Origin: Candidatus Nitricoxidireducens bremensis
Lineage (GTDB): Bacteria; Pseudomonadota; Gammaproteobacteria; Burkholderiales; Rhodocyclaceae
Reading direction: 5' to 3'
Length of the DNA: 64,000 nt
NCBI GenBank assembly: GCA_030247725.1
Contig: JAOTRT010000004.1
Coordinates: 124,001 to 188,000 of the forward strand
Both the position numbers and the translations under genes were made by a program. Position 1 is the stretch's first letter. Each line of letters opens with the position of its first letter. The notes below the pieces were generated by a model. The model was given only the letters and a program-made list of their open reading frames with translations. It ran no database searches and was not told where the DNA came from. This document shows positions 28,395 to 37,796 of the stretch, one piece after another.

Positions 28395-29590
28395 TGGCGG
28401 TGCGCTCCCATCTCCGCAGGTTCACGCTCGCAGCGCTCGTCGCCCTCTCCTTCCCCGCCGCCGCGGCCAACGAGGCCCGCTACACCGATTCCGGACCCGA
28501 GCCGCTGCTGGCCCGAGTCTTTGACAAGATCGAGCAGAACCGCTGGGAAGCCGCTTTGCAGGAAACGGAAACCCTGCTCAAGGCCTATCCCAATTTCCGT
28601 CTCGGCCACCTGATCAAGGGTGACCTGTTGCTGGCCCGCACCAAGCCGCTCAAGAGCTTCGGCGAAGGCGGCGGCCCCGCCGCCCAGGAGAAGATCGCCG
28701 ACCTGCGCGAGGAAGCCCTTGCCCGCCTGCGTGCCTACAAGTCCAAACCGACCGCCGACAACGTGCCGCGCTACCTGCTGCAGTTGCGGCCGGACCAGAA
28801 GCACGCCGTCGTCGTGGATACCCAGAAGGCGCGCCTCTACCTCTACCAGAACGACAACGGCACGCCGCGCTTCGTCGCCGACTACTACATCTCCCATGGC
28901 AAGCTGGGCGCCGACAAGCTCCGCGAGGGCGACAAGAAGACGCCCATCGGCGTCTACCACGTCACCGCCAGCCTGCCGCGCCAGAAGCTCACCGACTTCT
29001 ACGGCAGCGGCGCCTTTCCCATCAGCTATCCCAACGAGTGGGACAAGCGTATGGGCCGCAACGGCCACGGCATCTGGCTCCACGGCACGCCCTCCGACAC
29101 CTTCTCGCGCCCGCCCAAGGCCTCCGACGGTTGCGTGGTGCTCGCCAACCAGGACCTGGACGCGCTCTCGAAGAGCCTCCAGGTCGGCCTGACGCCGGTC
29201 ATCATCAGCAACAACATCGAGTGGCTGTCCCTCGACGACTGGCAGAGCGAACGCAAATCGCTGCTCGACATGATCGACGAATGGCGCCGCGACTGGGAAA
29301 GCCTCGACACCGACCGCTACGGCAACCATTACTCCGCCAAGTTCGCCGCCGACGGCCAGAACCAGCGCCAGTGGATCGACCACAAGCGCAAGGTGAACGC
29401 CGGCAAGAGCTGGATCAAGATCGCCACGCAGAACATCAGCATGTTCCGCAATCCCGGCAAGGAAGAATACGTCGTCGTCACCTTCGAGCAGGACTACAAG
29501 AGCAGCAACCTCTCCAACGTGATGAAGAAGCGCCAGTACTGGATCAAGGAAGACGGGCGCTGGAAGATTGTCTACGAAGGTTCGGCCTGA
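28394..29590 (+). CDS. periplasmic L,D-transpeptidase (YkuD) with C-terminal NTF2-like domain
   Basis: 398 aa with an N-terminal signal peptide (cleavage near AAAANE). The YkuD catalytic domain spans about 130-265. The HGTP motif comes before SDGCVVL, where Cys247 is the nucleophile; the usual Arg after the Cys region is Val here. The C-terminal NTF2/Cds6-like domain (about 290-398) starts MIDEWRRDWESLDTDRYGNH and resembles the tail of the preceding TPR protein. Such enzymes make 3-3 peptidoglycan cross-links or attach proteins to peptidoglycan. Translation is coupled to the upstream gene through a one-base overlap (TGATG). Confidence 0.88.
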   Translation: MAVRSHLRRFTLAALVALSFPAAAANEARYTDSGPEPLLARVFDKIEQNRWEAALQETETLLKAYPNFRLGHLIKGDLLLARTKPLKSFGEGGGPAAQEKIADLREEALARLRAYKSKPTADNVPRYLLQLRPDQKHAVVVDTQKARLYLYQNDNGTPRFVADYYISHGKLGADKLREGDKKTPIGVYHVTASLPRQKLTDFYGSGAFPISYPNEWDKRMGRNGHGIWLHGTPSDTFSRPPKASDGCVVLANQDLDALSKSLQVGLTPVIISNNIEWLSLDDWQSERKSLLDMIDEWRRDWESLDTDRYGNHYSAKFAADGQNQRQWIDHKRKVNAGKSWIKIATQNISMFRNPGKEEYVVVTFEQDYKSSNLSNVMKKRQYWIKEDGRWKIVYEGSA

Positions 29591-29630
29591 GCCTCCCTCG
29601 GTCCGACCATTCCACCCGGAGTGCCATCCC

Positions 29631-30203
29631 ATGAAGAAAGTCCTCGCCTTCCTGTTCACCTTCGCCGTGGCGTTCGCCGCCCAGGCCGCCAATCCCATGG
29701 TCGAGATGAAGACCAGCATGGGTACCCTGACCATCGAGCTTTACCAGGACAAGGCCCCCAAGACCGTGGAGAACTTCCTCCAGTACGTGAAGGAAGGCTT
29801 CTACAACGGCGTCATCTTCCATCGCGTCATCGACGGCTTCATGGTCCAGGGCGGCGGCTTCGAGCCCGACATGAAGGAGAAGCAGACCAGGAAGCCCATC
29901 GAGAACGAAGCCAAGAACGGCCTCAGGAACCTGCCCGGCACGCTGGCCATGGCGCGCACGAGTGATCCACACTCGGCCAGCGCCCAGTTCTTCATCAACC
30001 TCGGAGACAATGCTCAGCTTGACCACCCATCTTATGACGGCTGGGGCTATGCCGTCTTCGGCAAGGTAGTGCAAGGTTTCGACGTTGTCCAAAAAATAGC
30101 AAAGGTCGAAAAGAAATTTTCTCCCTTTAGCCCGGACCGGTCACCTTCAACCCCCGTTAAGGCAATCGTCATTGAATCTGCCAAGCTCATCGAAAAGAAG
30201 TAA
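29631..30203 (+). CDS. ppiA: periplasmic peptidyl-prolyl cis-trans isomerase (cyclophilin)
   Basis: 190 aa. A signal peptide ([20 protein letters not shown]) directs export. The cyclophilin domain has [20 protein letters not shown] and [18 protein letters not shown]. Through residue about 123 it is very like the next gene's product. After that it diverges abruptly and the DNA becomes markedly AT-richer (about 30000-30200), which suggests the 3' third came from a different source by recombination. It lies 40 bp downstream of the L,D-transpeptidase gene. Confidence 0.92.
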   Translation: MKKVLAFLFTFAVAFAAQAANPMVEMKTSMGTLTIELYQDKAPKTVENFLQYVKEGFYNGVIFHRVIDGFMVQGGGFEPDMKEKQTRKPIENEAKNGLRNLPGTLAMARTSDPHSASAQFFINLGDNAQLDHPSYDGWGYAVFGKVVQGFDVVQKIAKVEKKFSPFSPDRSPSTPVKAIVIESAKLIEKK

Positions 30204-30219
30204 CCCTCAAGGAAACCCC

Positions 30220-30708
30220 ATGATCAAGCTGCACACCAATCAGGGCGTCATCGCCCTCGAACTCGATGCCGAAAAGGCGCCCAAGACCGTCGCCAACTTC
30301 ATTTCCTACGTCGAAGCCGGCCATTACGACGGCACCATCTTCCACCGCGTCATCAAGGGCTTCATGATCCAGGGCGGCGGCTTCGAGCCCGGCATGAAGC
30401 AAAAGGCCACCCAGGAACCCATCGAGAACGAGGCCAAGAACGGTCTGAAGAACGAGACCGGCACCATCGCCATGGCCCGCACCTCCGACCCCCATTCGGC
30501 CAGCGCCCAGTTCTTCATCAACGTGGCCGACAACGATTTCCTCGACAACGACAAGTGCCAGGATGGCTGGGGCTACTGCGTCTTCGGCAAGGTGGTCGAG
30601 GGCATGGACGTGGTGGACAAGATCAAGGGCGTCAGGACCGGCCGCAGCGGCTTCCACCAGGACGTGCCGGTGGAGGACGTGGTGATCGAGCGCGCCGAAG
30701 TTTGCTGA
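30220..30708 (+). CDS. ppiB: cytosolic peptidyl-prolyl cis-trans isomerase (cyclophilin)
   Basis: 162 aa without a signal peptide. The start at 30220 follows AAGGA. The cyclophilin active-site segments [20 protein letters not shown] and [18 protein letters not shown] are intact. It follows ppiA by 16 bp and is followed by lpxH with a 7-base overlap. The ppiA/ppiB/lpxH/recQ order suggests one operon. Confidence 0.96.
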   Translation: MIKLHTNQGVIALELDAEKAPKTVANFISYVEAGHYDGTIFHRVIKGFMIQGGGFEPGMKQKATQEPIENEAKNGLKNETGTIAMARTSDPHSASAQFFINVADNDFLDNDKCQDGWGYCVFGKVVEGMDVVDKIKGVRTGRSGFHQDVPVEDVVIERAEVC

Positions 30709-31408
30709 CCTACTTCGCGTCCGATATCCATCTGCATCCGTCGCGGCCGGAGACGGCCCGCCTGTTCGGCGAATTCCTCGCCGGTCCGGCGCGGAGTGCT
30801 GAACACCTCTACCTCCTCGGCGATCTCTTCGACGCCTGGATCGGCGACGACGACCTCGCCGATCCTTTCAACGCCGGCATTGCGGCGGCCCTCAAGGCCC
30901 TCGCCGAGGCCGGCGTCCACATCCGCTTCCTGCCGGGCAACCGGGATTTTCTGATCGGCAGCGGCTTCGCCGCCGCCGCCGGCCTGTCGCTGCTGCCCGA
31001 TGAAACCGTCGCCGATATCGGCGGTACGCCGACCCTGCTGCTCCACGGCGATACCCTGTGCACCGCCGACCGGGAATACCAGGACTTCCGTACCCTGGTG
31101 CGCTCCCCCGCCTGGCAGCGCGACTTCCTCGCCAAGCCCCTGGCCGAGCGCCGCCACGTCGCCGAAGAACTGCGGGGCCGCAGCGAGGCCGAGAAGCGCA
31201 CCAAGCCCATGGCCCTGATGGACACCAACGAAACGGCCGTCGCGCAAGCCTTCGCCGCCAGCGGCGCAGCCCGCATGATCCACGGCCACACCCACCGCCA
31301 GGCCCACCACGAATACCCGGGCCGCGAGCGCTGGGTGCTGCCCGAATGGGACCATGCCGGCGGCGCGCTTGCCTGCGACGCGGCCGGCTGCCGCTGGCTC
31401 GCCCTGCC

Positions 31409-31412
<4 letters not shown>
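30702..31412 (+). CDS. lpxH: UDP-2,3-diacylglucosamine diphosphatase LpxH
   Basis: Hydrolyses UDP-2,3-diacylglucosamine to lipid X in lipid A synthesis. No ATG is available; a TTG at 30702 ([20 protein letters not shown]) gives 236 aa and aligns with the family start. Metallophosphoesterase motifs are all present: [37 protein letters not shown] and [10 protein letters not shown]. It overlaps ppiB by 7 bases and recQ by 4 (ATGA). Confidence 0.93.
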
Positions 31413-33217
<1,805 letters not shown>

Positions 33218-33349
33218 CGCGCAAGCTTTTCCCGCAAGCACGGACTCGCCGGCTCCGGCCGCCGCCATCCCAAGGCGCCCGCACCCGCCATGAACTCCGG
33301 GAGCGGACACGGGTCCCGCAGTCGGCGGACGGTAGTCCAATTGGGCGAT

Positions 33350-33370
33350 GCCAAACGGCAAGCGTTTGGC
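33350..33370. repeat. hairpin between recQ and the BLUF gene
   Basis: GCCAAACG (33350-33357) and CGTTTGGC (33363-33370) form a perfect 8-bp stem with a 5-nt loop, 40 bp ahead of the BLUF gene. It has no T-tract, so it may be an operator or a leader hairpin. The remainder of the 193-bp gap (33218-33410) shows nothing else recognisable. Confidence 0.4.
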
Positions 33371-33410
33371 TAGGCTGTGAAAACTCGCCACCCCAGACCA
33401 AGGTGCCCAG

Positions 33411-33887
33411 ATGACCAAGCTCAGCGCTGTCCTCTATACGAGCTCCTGCCGCTTCCCGGCAACCGCCGCCGAGTTCGAGAGCCACTACCGGTTCGAGGCG
33501 CTGTTGCGCCGGGAAATGGGCATCACGGGCGTCACCCTCTTCGCCGACGGCAACGTCATGCAGTACATGGAAGGCGAGGAGACGCCGCTGAGGAATGTCT
33601 ACGCGGCGACATTGGCGAGAACCCACGGCGCCCCGCTCGAACTGCTGCATGAATCCCTCCAGCGGCGCCTGTTCCGCGACTGGATCATGGCCGTCTATGA
33701 CCCGTCGGACATTGCCGGGGAACTGGCGGAATCGACCGGACGCTGGCAAGCCCTGTACGCGGCGGCCGTCCCGCCCCTGAGCGAAACAACGCCCTTCGCG
33801 GTGCTCTCGTCGTTCTGGGACAGCTGGAGCCGCTGGACGCCAAGGCCGGCGGGGCGTTCCGGCCAGATGCACTCAGTGCCCGCTTAG
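33411..33887 (+). CDS. BLUF-domain-like protein lacking the conserved flavin-contact Asn
   Basis: 158 aa. Residues 1-95 match the BLUF blue-light sensor fold: VLYTSSC (Tyr9), MGITGVTLFADGNVMQYMEG (Gln51) and FRDWIM (Trp91, Met93). The Tyr-to-Gln spacing of 42 is canonical. The Asn expected 24 residues after the Tyr is Arg33, and Trp is one residue closer than usual. The C-terminal 60 residues are short and unassigned. The protein may bind flavin poorly or act as a light-independent relic. It is followed by a STAS gene 30 bp downstream, which suggests the two form a signalling pair. Confidence 0.75.
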   Translation: MTKLSAVLYTSSCRFPATAAEFESHYRFEALLRREMGITGVTLFADGNVMQYMEGEETPLRNVYAATLARTHGAPLELLHESLQRRLFRDWIMAVYDPSDIAGELAESTGRWQALYAAAVPPLSETTPFAVLSSFWDSWSRWTPRPAGRSGQMHSVPA

Positions 33888-33917
33888 CCCGGACGTTTCA
33901 TGCTCAAGGAGGCCGAT

Positions 33918-34223
33918 ATGAGTTTCGCGACGACCCTGCAGGACCAATCCGCCGTCATTCGCATGCCGGCCCGTTTCGACTACCACCTGTCCCACGACTT
34001 CCGCAGAACCGTCGGCGACCTCATCGGCCGGGGCGAAGGGAATGAAATCGTCGTCGACTTCACCTCTACGGCTTATCTCGACAGCGCCGGCCTGGGACTG
34101 TTGCTGGTATTGCGCGACTCGGCCCGCAACGCCGGGAAACCCGTGGTGCTCAGCCGCGCCACCGGCCATGTGAAGAAGGTCCTGGAAACCGCCCATTTCG
34201 GCAAGCTGTTCCAGTTTCGCTGA
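33918..34223 (+). CDS. STAS-domain protein (anti-sigma-factor antagonist type)
   Basis: 101 aa. The ATG at 33918 is preceded by AAGGAGG six bases upstream, so the earlier in-frame ATG at 33900 is rejected. A single STAS domain carries AYLDSAGLGLLLVL, which includes the Ser normally phosphorylated by a partner kinase. No kinase or phosphatase partner is encoded nearby. It sits between a BLUF-like gene and the secreted-protein cluster, possibly regulating one of them. Confidence 0.88.
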   Translation: MSFATTLQDQSAVIRMPARFDYHLSHDFRRTVGDLIGRGEGNEIVVDFTSTAYLDSAGLGLLLVLRDSARNAGKPVVLSRATGHVKKVLETAHFGKLFQFR

Positions 34224-34241
34224 GCGGCGCCCCGCCCACCC

Positions 34242-34262
34242 GGGATCGGCGCTGCCGATCCC
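34242..34262 (+). terminator. hairpin after the STAS gene
   Basis: A perfect 9-bp stem GGGATCGGC/GCCGATCCC with a 3-nt loop lies 18 bp past the STAS stop. C-rich rather than T-rich sequence follows. It separates the BLUF-STAS unit from the secreted-protein cluster. Confidence 0.5.
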
Positions 34263-34296
34263 TCCCCCATCCATTGCCGGCTGCCCGTCGAGATTC

Positions 34297-34326
34297 TTGC
34301 ATTGGGAATCCTGCCAGTCGTATGAT
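34297..34326 (+). promoter_or_regulatory. sigma-70-like promoter for the secreted-protein cluster
   Basis: TTGCAT (34297-34302) and TATGAT (34321-34326) are separated by 18 bp. A leader of about 45 nt ends in an AAAGGAG ribosome binding site seven bases before the ATG at 34378. Confidence 0.6.
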
Positions 34327-34377
34327 GACCATATAAGTTTGTAGTCCACGTCTCTACCTGACCCCAAAGGAGCAAAC

Positions 34378-34701
34378 ATGAAACACACATCGTGCGTTGC
34401 ATTGATCGCCTTGTCGGCCATTGCCCTTCCCGCCGCCGCCGGCCAGCCGCCCACCATCGGCGGGCAGGCCGATATTTCCGCCAATATCGAAGGCGGCATC
34501 GTTAACGCCGGTGCCGGTGCATCGGGTTTCAAGGGAACCGTCAAGCAGGCGGTGGCCTCGGTGCTGACCGGCAACGTGAGCGGCGGGCTGAAGCTGTCCG
34601 TCGATCTCAAGGGCGGCATCGTCAACGTCGGCGCCGGCGCCAGCGGTGCGACCATCACGTCCTGCCAGTCGGTCGGAACCATCGGCAGCGACTGCAACTG
34701 A
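34378..34701 (+). CDS. small secreted two-repeat protein, candidate fibre subunit
   Basis: 107 aa. A signal peptide is cleaved near AAAGQ (about residue 22). The mature part holds two repeats of about 38 residues: the first contains EGGIVNAGAGASGFKG and the second KGGIVNVGAGASGAT, each followed at a fixed distance by a Gln. The same G-x-x-V-N-x-G ... Q unit is iterated about 17 times in the 703-aa protein at 37780, so both belong to one repeat family. Two Cys lie near the C-terminus. It is first in the cluster, with a good ribosome binding site. Curlin-like or holdfast-anchor-like subunit is inferred, not shown. Confidence 0.65.
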   Translation: MKHTSCVALIALSAIALPAAAGQPPTIGGQADISANIEGGIVNAGAGASGFKGTVKQAVASVLTGNVSGGLKLSVDLKGGIVNVGAGASGATITSCQSVGTIGSDCN

Positions 34702-34706
34702 GCGCC

Positions 34707-35042
34707 ATGGCTCCGTCCATGCGGCGGCTTTGCGCCGGTCTGGTCATGGTGTCTTGCGGCCTGGCAAACGCGGCCGGCGACATCATAGACAACGATGCCA
34801 ATGCGATGATGCTGGCCACCCAGGCCAAAGGTCTGGTCCAGCATACGAGCCGCGGCGGCGTCGAGGACCAGAACGACCGCCTGCGCAACTCCCGCGGCTC
34901 CGCAGTCACTCCGCAGCACCGGGAAGCCGAGTGCGGCGGCATTGCCATCGGCAACGTGAGGCCTTCCCGCCATCATCACGGCCACCACGAAACCACCGTC
35001 ATCATCCGCGGCAATGTCGTCAATTCGGGCAACAAGTGCTGA
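34707..35042 (+). CDS. small secreted His- and Cys-containing protein
   Basis: 111 aa with a signal peptide ending near ANAAG (about residue 23). Notable segments are ECGGIAIGNVRPS, a His-rich HHHGHH, and the C-terminus IIRGNVVNSGNKC, which echoes the V-N-x-G core of the neighbouring repeat proteins. Two Cys of the mature chain (one mid-protein, one terminal) could form a disulfide. It lies 5 bp after the preceding gene. A later ATG (34719) is possible. The size, export and neighbours recall HfaA of the holdfast anchor system, but I cannot confirm homology. Confidence 0.55.
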   Translation: MAPSMRRLCAGLVMVSCGLANAAGDIIDNDANAMMLATQAKGLVQHTSRGGVEDQNDRLRNSRGSAVTPQHREAECGGIAIGNVRPSRHHHGHHETTVIIRGNVVNSGNKC

Positions 35043-35085
35043 ACCTCGCCCCATCCGAGAATCCATCTTCGAAGGAAACTGAAAA

Positions 35086-35601
35086 ATGAATATCAAGACG
35101 ATGCTGATGAGTACCCTTGTCCTCGCCTCCTTTGCCATGCCGGCCTCCGCGGCCGACCTACTGAACGCCAAGCACGCGACGATCTCCGCCAAGATGGTCA
35201 TGCAGGCGATCAAGGACCTGGGGCTTGCCGCCGAGCAGCACAAGGACAAGGGCGGCGACCCCCATTTCGTGCTGAAGGATGCCGGCACCGGCGCCAAGTC
35301 GGTCGCCATCTTCATGGACGACTGCAAGAACGGCATGTGTGAGGATGTGACCTTCTACGCCGACTTCGGCCCCGTCGCGAAGGTGAAGGCGGCCACGCTC
35401 AACGAGTGGAACCACATCGGCACCAAGCTGCGCAGCAAGGTGTTCCGTTCCGGCAGCGTCGACAACGCCAACGGCAGCATCGGCATGTCCACCACCGTGA
35501 GCTACGTGGGCGATGACGAGTACAAGGAACTCGCCATGCAGCTGGGCCTGTTCCTGGTCGAAGTCAAGATGATGGACGCCACCATCGCCAAGCTGAAGTA
35601 A
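35086..35601 (+). CDS. exported YbjN-domain protein
   Basis: 171 aa. The signal peptide ends near ASAAD (about residue 23). The mature protein matches the YbjN domain, including VAIFMDDCKNGMCEDVTFYA and the segment around LNEWNHIGTKL. YbjN proteins are linked to stress, motility and surface phenotypes without a defined biochemical role; some resemble type III secretion chaperones in fold. AAGGA precedes the start. It is the third gene of the secreted cluster, and a periplasmic chaperone function for a fibre subunit is a reasonable guess only. Confidence 0.75.
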   Translation: MNIKTMLMSTLVLASFAMPASAADLLNAKHATISAKMVMQAIKDLGLAAEQHKDKGGDPHFVLKDAGTGAKSVAIFMDDCKNGMCEDVTFYADFGPVAKVKAATLNEWNHIGTKLRSKVFRSGSVDNANGSIGMSTTVSYVGDDEYKELAMQLGLFLVEVKMMDATIAKLK

Positions 35602-35608
35602 GCCGACC

Positions 35609-36304
35609 ATGGGCATCCGCTGGGTATTCAGCGCCGCCGGCGCGGCTGCCGTATTGGCCGCCGCCGGCTGCTCGACGGCCGAAAAGCCGCCTGTCAGGAG
35701 CTACCTCCCGTCCGATGCGCAGGCCGGTTTGGCATTGCCGCGGCTGGACATCGGCCTGTCCAAGCCGCCCCTGCACAAGGGCGACACCTTCGTCTTCGAC
35801 AACCCGCCCGAGCAGTGGACGGTGATATCGATCGAAGGGCCCTTAGTCGGCTGGCAGAGCACGGCGGGCGACTATATGCAGACCGCCTGGTCAACGCTGC
35901 TGCCCCCCCTGCGCTGGGGCGGCGGCAGCGCCAACCTGGATTCGGGGCTGCGCCGCATCAGCGACCTGAACGGCTCCCTCTTCCCCCTGAAGACCGGCAA
36001 CAAGGTGTCCTTCGTCGAACACCGGACGAATGCGCGTCCGGCCGGCAGCTTCACCGGCCGCTGGGAATGCGAAGTCGGCCAGCCGGCGGAGGTCGTCGTC
36101 CCGGCCGGCAAGGCCCAGACCTGGGAAGTGACCTGCCTGGTGGATGGCCACGAACGCATGTTCTTTAACTATTCGGAAGACATCGGTCACTACGTCCGCT
36201 ATGCCATCGACACGAGCGGCGGACCCATCATCCGCCAGTTGACCGGATACGCACGCGGCAAGCCGGCCCAGGCGCCGGCGGCTTCGTCTCCAGCAGCAAG
36301 GTGA
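35609..36304 (+). CDS. putative outer-membrane lipoprotein of the secreted-protein cluster
   Basis: 231 aa. The lipobox LAAAGC places the lipidated Cys at 21. The mature protein is Gly/Trp-rich with no recognised domain; it has conserved-looking segments GDTFVFDNPPEQWTVIS and GRWECEVGQ. It follows the YbjN gene by 7 bp and precedes the CsgG-like gene by 4 bp. By position it could be an accessory factor of the export channel, in the way CsgE or CsgF serve CsgG, but there is no sequence evidence for that. Confidence 0.6.
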   Translation: MGIRWVFSAAGAAAVLAAAGCSTAEKPPVRSYLPSDAQAGLALPRLDIGLSKPPLHKGDTFVFDNPPEQWTVISIEGPLVGWQSTAGDYMQTAWSTLLPPLRWGGGSANLDSGLRRISDLNGSLFPLKTGNKVSFVEHRTNARPAGSFTGRWECEVGQPAEVVVPAGKAQTWEVTCLVDGHERMFFNYSEDIGHYVRYAIDTSGGPIIRQLTGYARGKPAQAPAASSPAAR

Positions 36305-36308
36305 AGGC

Positions 36309-37796
36309 ATGAAAAGATCGGCATCCAAGATCATCGCCGCCGCGATGAGTACTCTGCTGGCCGGCTGCTCGCTGTTCCAGCAGCCGCCGGTACTCCCCGA
36401 CGACCTGCGGGCGCGCCACTCCACCGGCCTCCCCAACGCCGTCGTCACCAACTTCAACGAAGCGCTGGCCTGCATGGACGATCTCATGCTGATCAACCAG
36501 GCCGCGCCGATATACATCTCCTCGCCGCCCATCAACAACTACACCTCGGACCGCAGCATCTCCTCGGGCGCCACGGAAATGCTGATCACGGCCCTGGCGA
36601 AGATGTCGATCCGCAGCGGCGGCGCCCGCTACGTCTCCTTCGGCCCCGAGATCCAGAACGTGCTGTCGCTGCAGGGCGCCCACCCGAACAACAAGGACTT
36701 CCGCGCTCCCGACTTCTTCATCCGCGGCGGCCTGACCCAGTTCAACAAGACCCTGTGGACCGGCCAGCGCGGCGCCGGCGTCTCCGCCCAGTTCGACCCG
36801 GGCGAAATCGTCCACGGCGGCACCTTCTTCATCCTGCGCAAGCAGGAGGACGGCACCGCCAGCATTTCCCAGGACAGGGCCTTCGGGACCCTGACCATGG
36901 ACCTGAATGCCGGCTTCATCTCCAACCTGCAGATGATTCCCGGCGTCGCCTCGTCCAACACCCTGGCCCTGCAGAACCGGGAAGGCAAGTCGGTCACCGG
37001 CGACCTGTCGGTAGGCGGGCTCGGCATCAGCTACTCCTTCTCGGACAACATCAGCCACGACTTCAACCAGGTGATGCGCTCGCTGATCGAGGTCGGCGCC
37101 ATCGAGATCGTCGGCAAGCTGCAGGGGGTGCCCTACTGGCGCTGCCTGTCCAATGCGGGCACGGTGGAGCAACGCGACCAGGAACTGCGCGCCAAGTTCA
37201 TGGAACAGGGAGCGGAGAACGGCGCCGCCCTGGTCCGCTCGGCCCAGACGGCCCTCAAGGAACTGAAGTACTACCGCGGCGAAGCCAACGGCAAGCTCGA
37301 CGGCGCCACCCAGGAGGCGCTGCAGGAATACCAGCGCCACATGGGCCTGCTGGCCACCGGTCTGCTGAACTTCGAGACTTTCCGCATGCTCAACATCTAC
37401 ACGCCGGCGCGTTCGGGACCCTACGCCCAGTGGTGGCAGAACGTGAATGCCGTCGAACGGGGCGTCGTGACGCCGAAGGTCGCACCGCCCACCGCACCGC
37501 CGCCGGCCGCCCCCGCTGATGCCAAGGCGCCCGCGGCCGATGCCAAGGCGGGTGCCGGCCAGGGCAAGCCCCATGTCGAGACGCCCTTCGTGCTGAAGGC
37601 GCCGACGACCCTGCGCGCCCTGTCGCGGGAATACTTCCCCCAATCGGGAACGGTGCGCTCCCGGTTCATCCGCCGCGTCGCCGCCGCCAATCCCAAGGTC
37701 TTCCCCAGCATCGAGGCGGCCTTCGACCAGCGCCTGCCGGCGGGCCAGTCCCTCGTGATCCCCGGCGGACTTCCGGCCCATGGCGATAAGCCCTAG
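36309..37796 (+). CDS. CsgG/HfaB-like outer-membrane lipoprotein with peptidoglycan-binding domain
   Basis: 495 aa. The lipobox LLAGC places the lipidated Cys at 20. Residues about 35-285 follow the CsgG/HfaB pattern: an opening strand around NAVVTNFNEALACMDDLMLI, then TEMLITALAKMS, PDFFIRGGLTQFN, LTMDLNAGFISNLQM, and finally IEIVGKLQGVPYWRCL. A PG_binding_1-type domain follows (about 305-360, LKYYRGEANGKLDGATQEAL). A Pro/Ala linker and a C-terminal LysM/FimV-like segment (TLRALSREYFPQSG to QSLVIPGG) complete it. CsgG proteins form nonameric outer-membrane pores that export curli subunits. The next gene starts inside its last codons, so the repeat protein is its likely substrate. Confidence 0.7.
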   Translation: MKRSASKIIAAAMSTLLAGCSLFQQPPVLPDDLRARHSTGLPNAVVTNFNEALACMDDLMLINQAAPIYISSPPINNYTSDRSISSGATEMLITALAKMSIRSGGARYVSFGPEIQNVLSLQGAHPNNKDFRAPDFFIRGGLTQFNKTLWTGQRGAGVSAQFDPGEIVHGGTFFILRKQEDGTASISQDRAFGTLTMDLNAGFISNLQMIPGVASSNTLALQNREGKSVTGDLSVGGLGISYSFSDNISHDFNQVMRSLIEVGAIEIVGKLQGVPYWRCLSNAGTVEQRDQELRAKFMEQGAENGAALVRSAQTALKELKYYRGEANGKLDGATQEALQEYQRHMGLLATGLLNFETFRMLNIYTPARSGPYAQWWQNVNAVERGVVTPKVAPPTAPPPAAPADAKAPAADAKAGAGQGKPHVETPFVLKAPTTLRALSREYFPQSGTVRSRFIRRVAAANPKVFPSIEAAFDQRLPAGQSLVIPGGLPAHGDKP

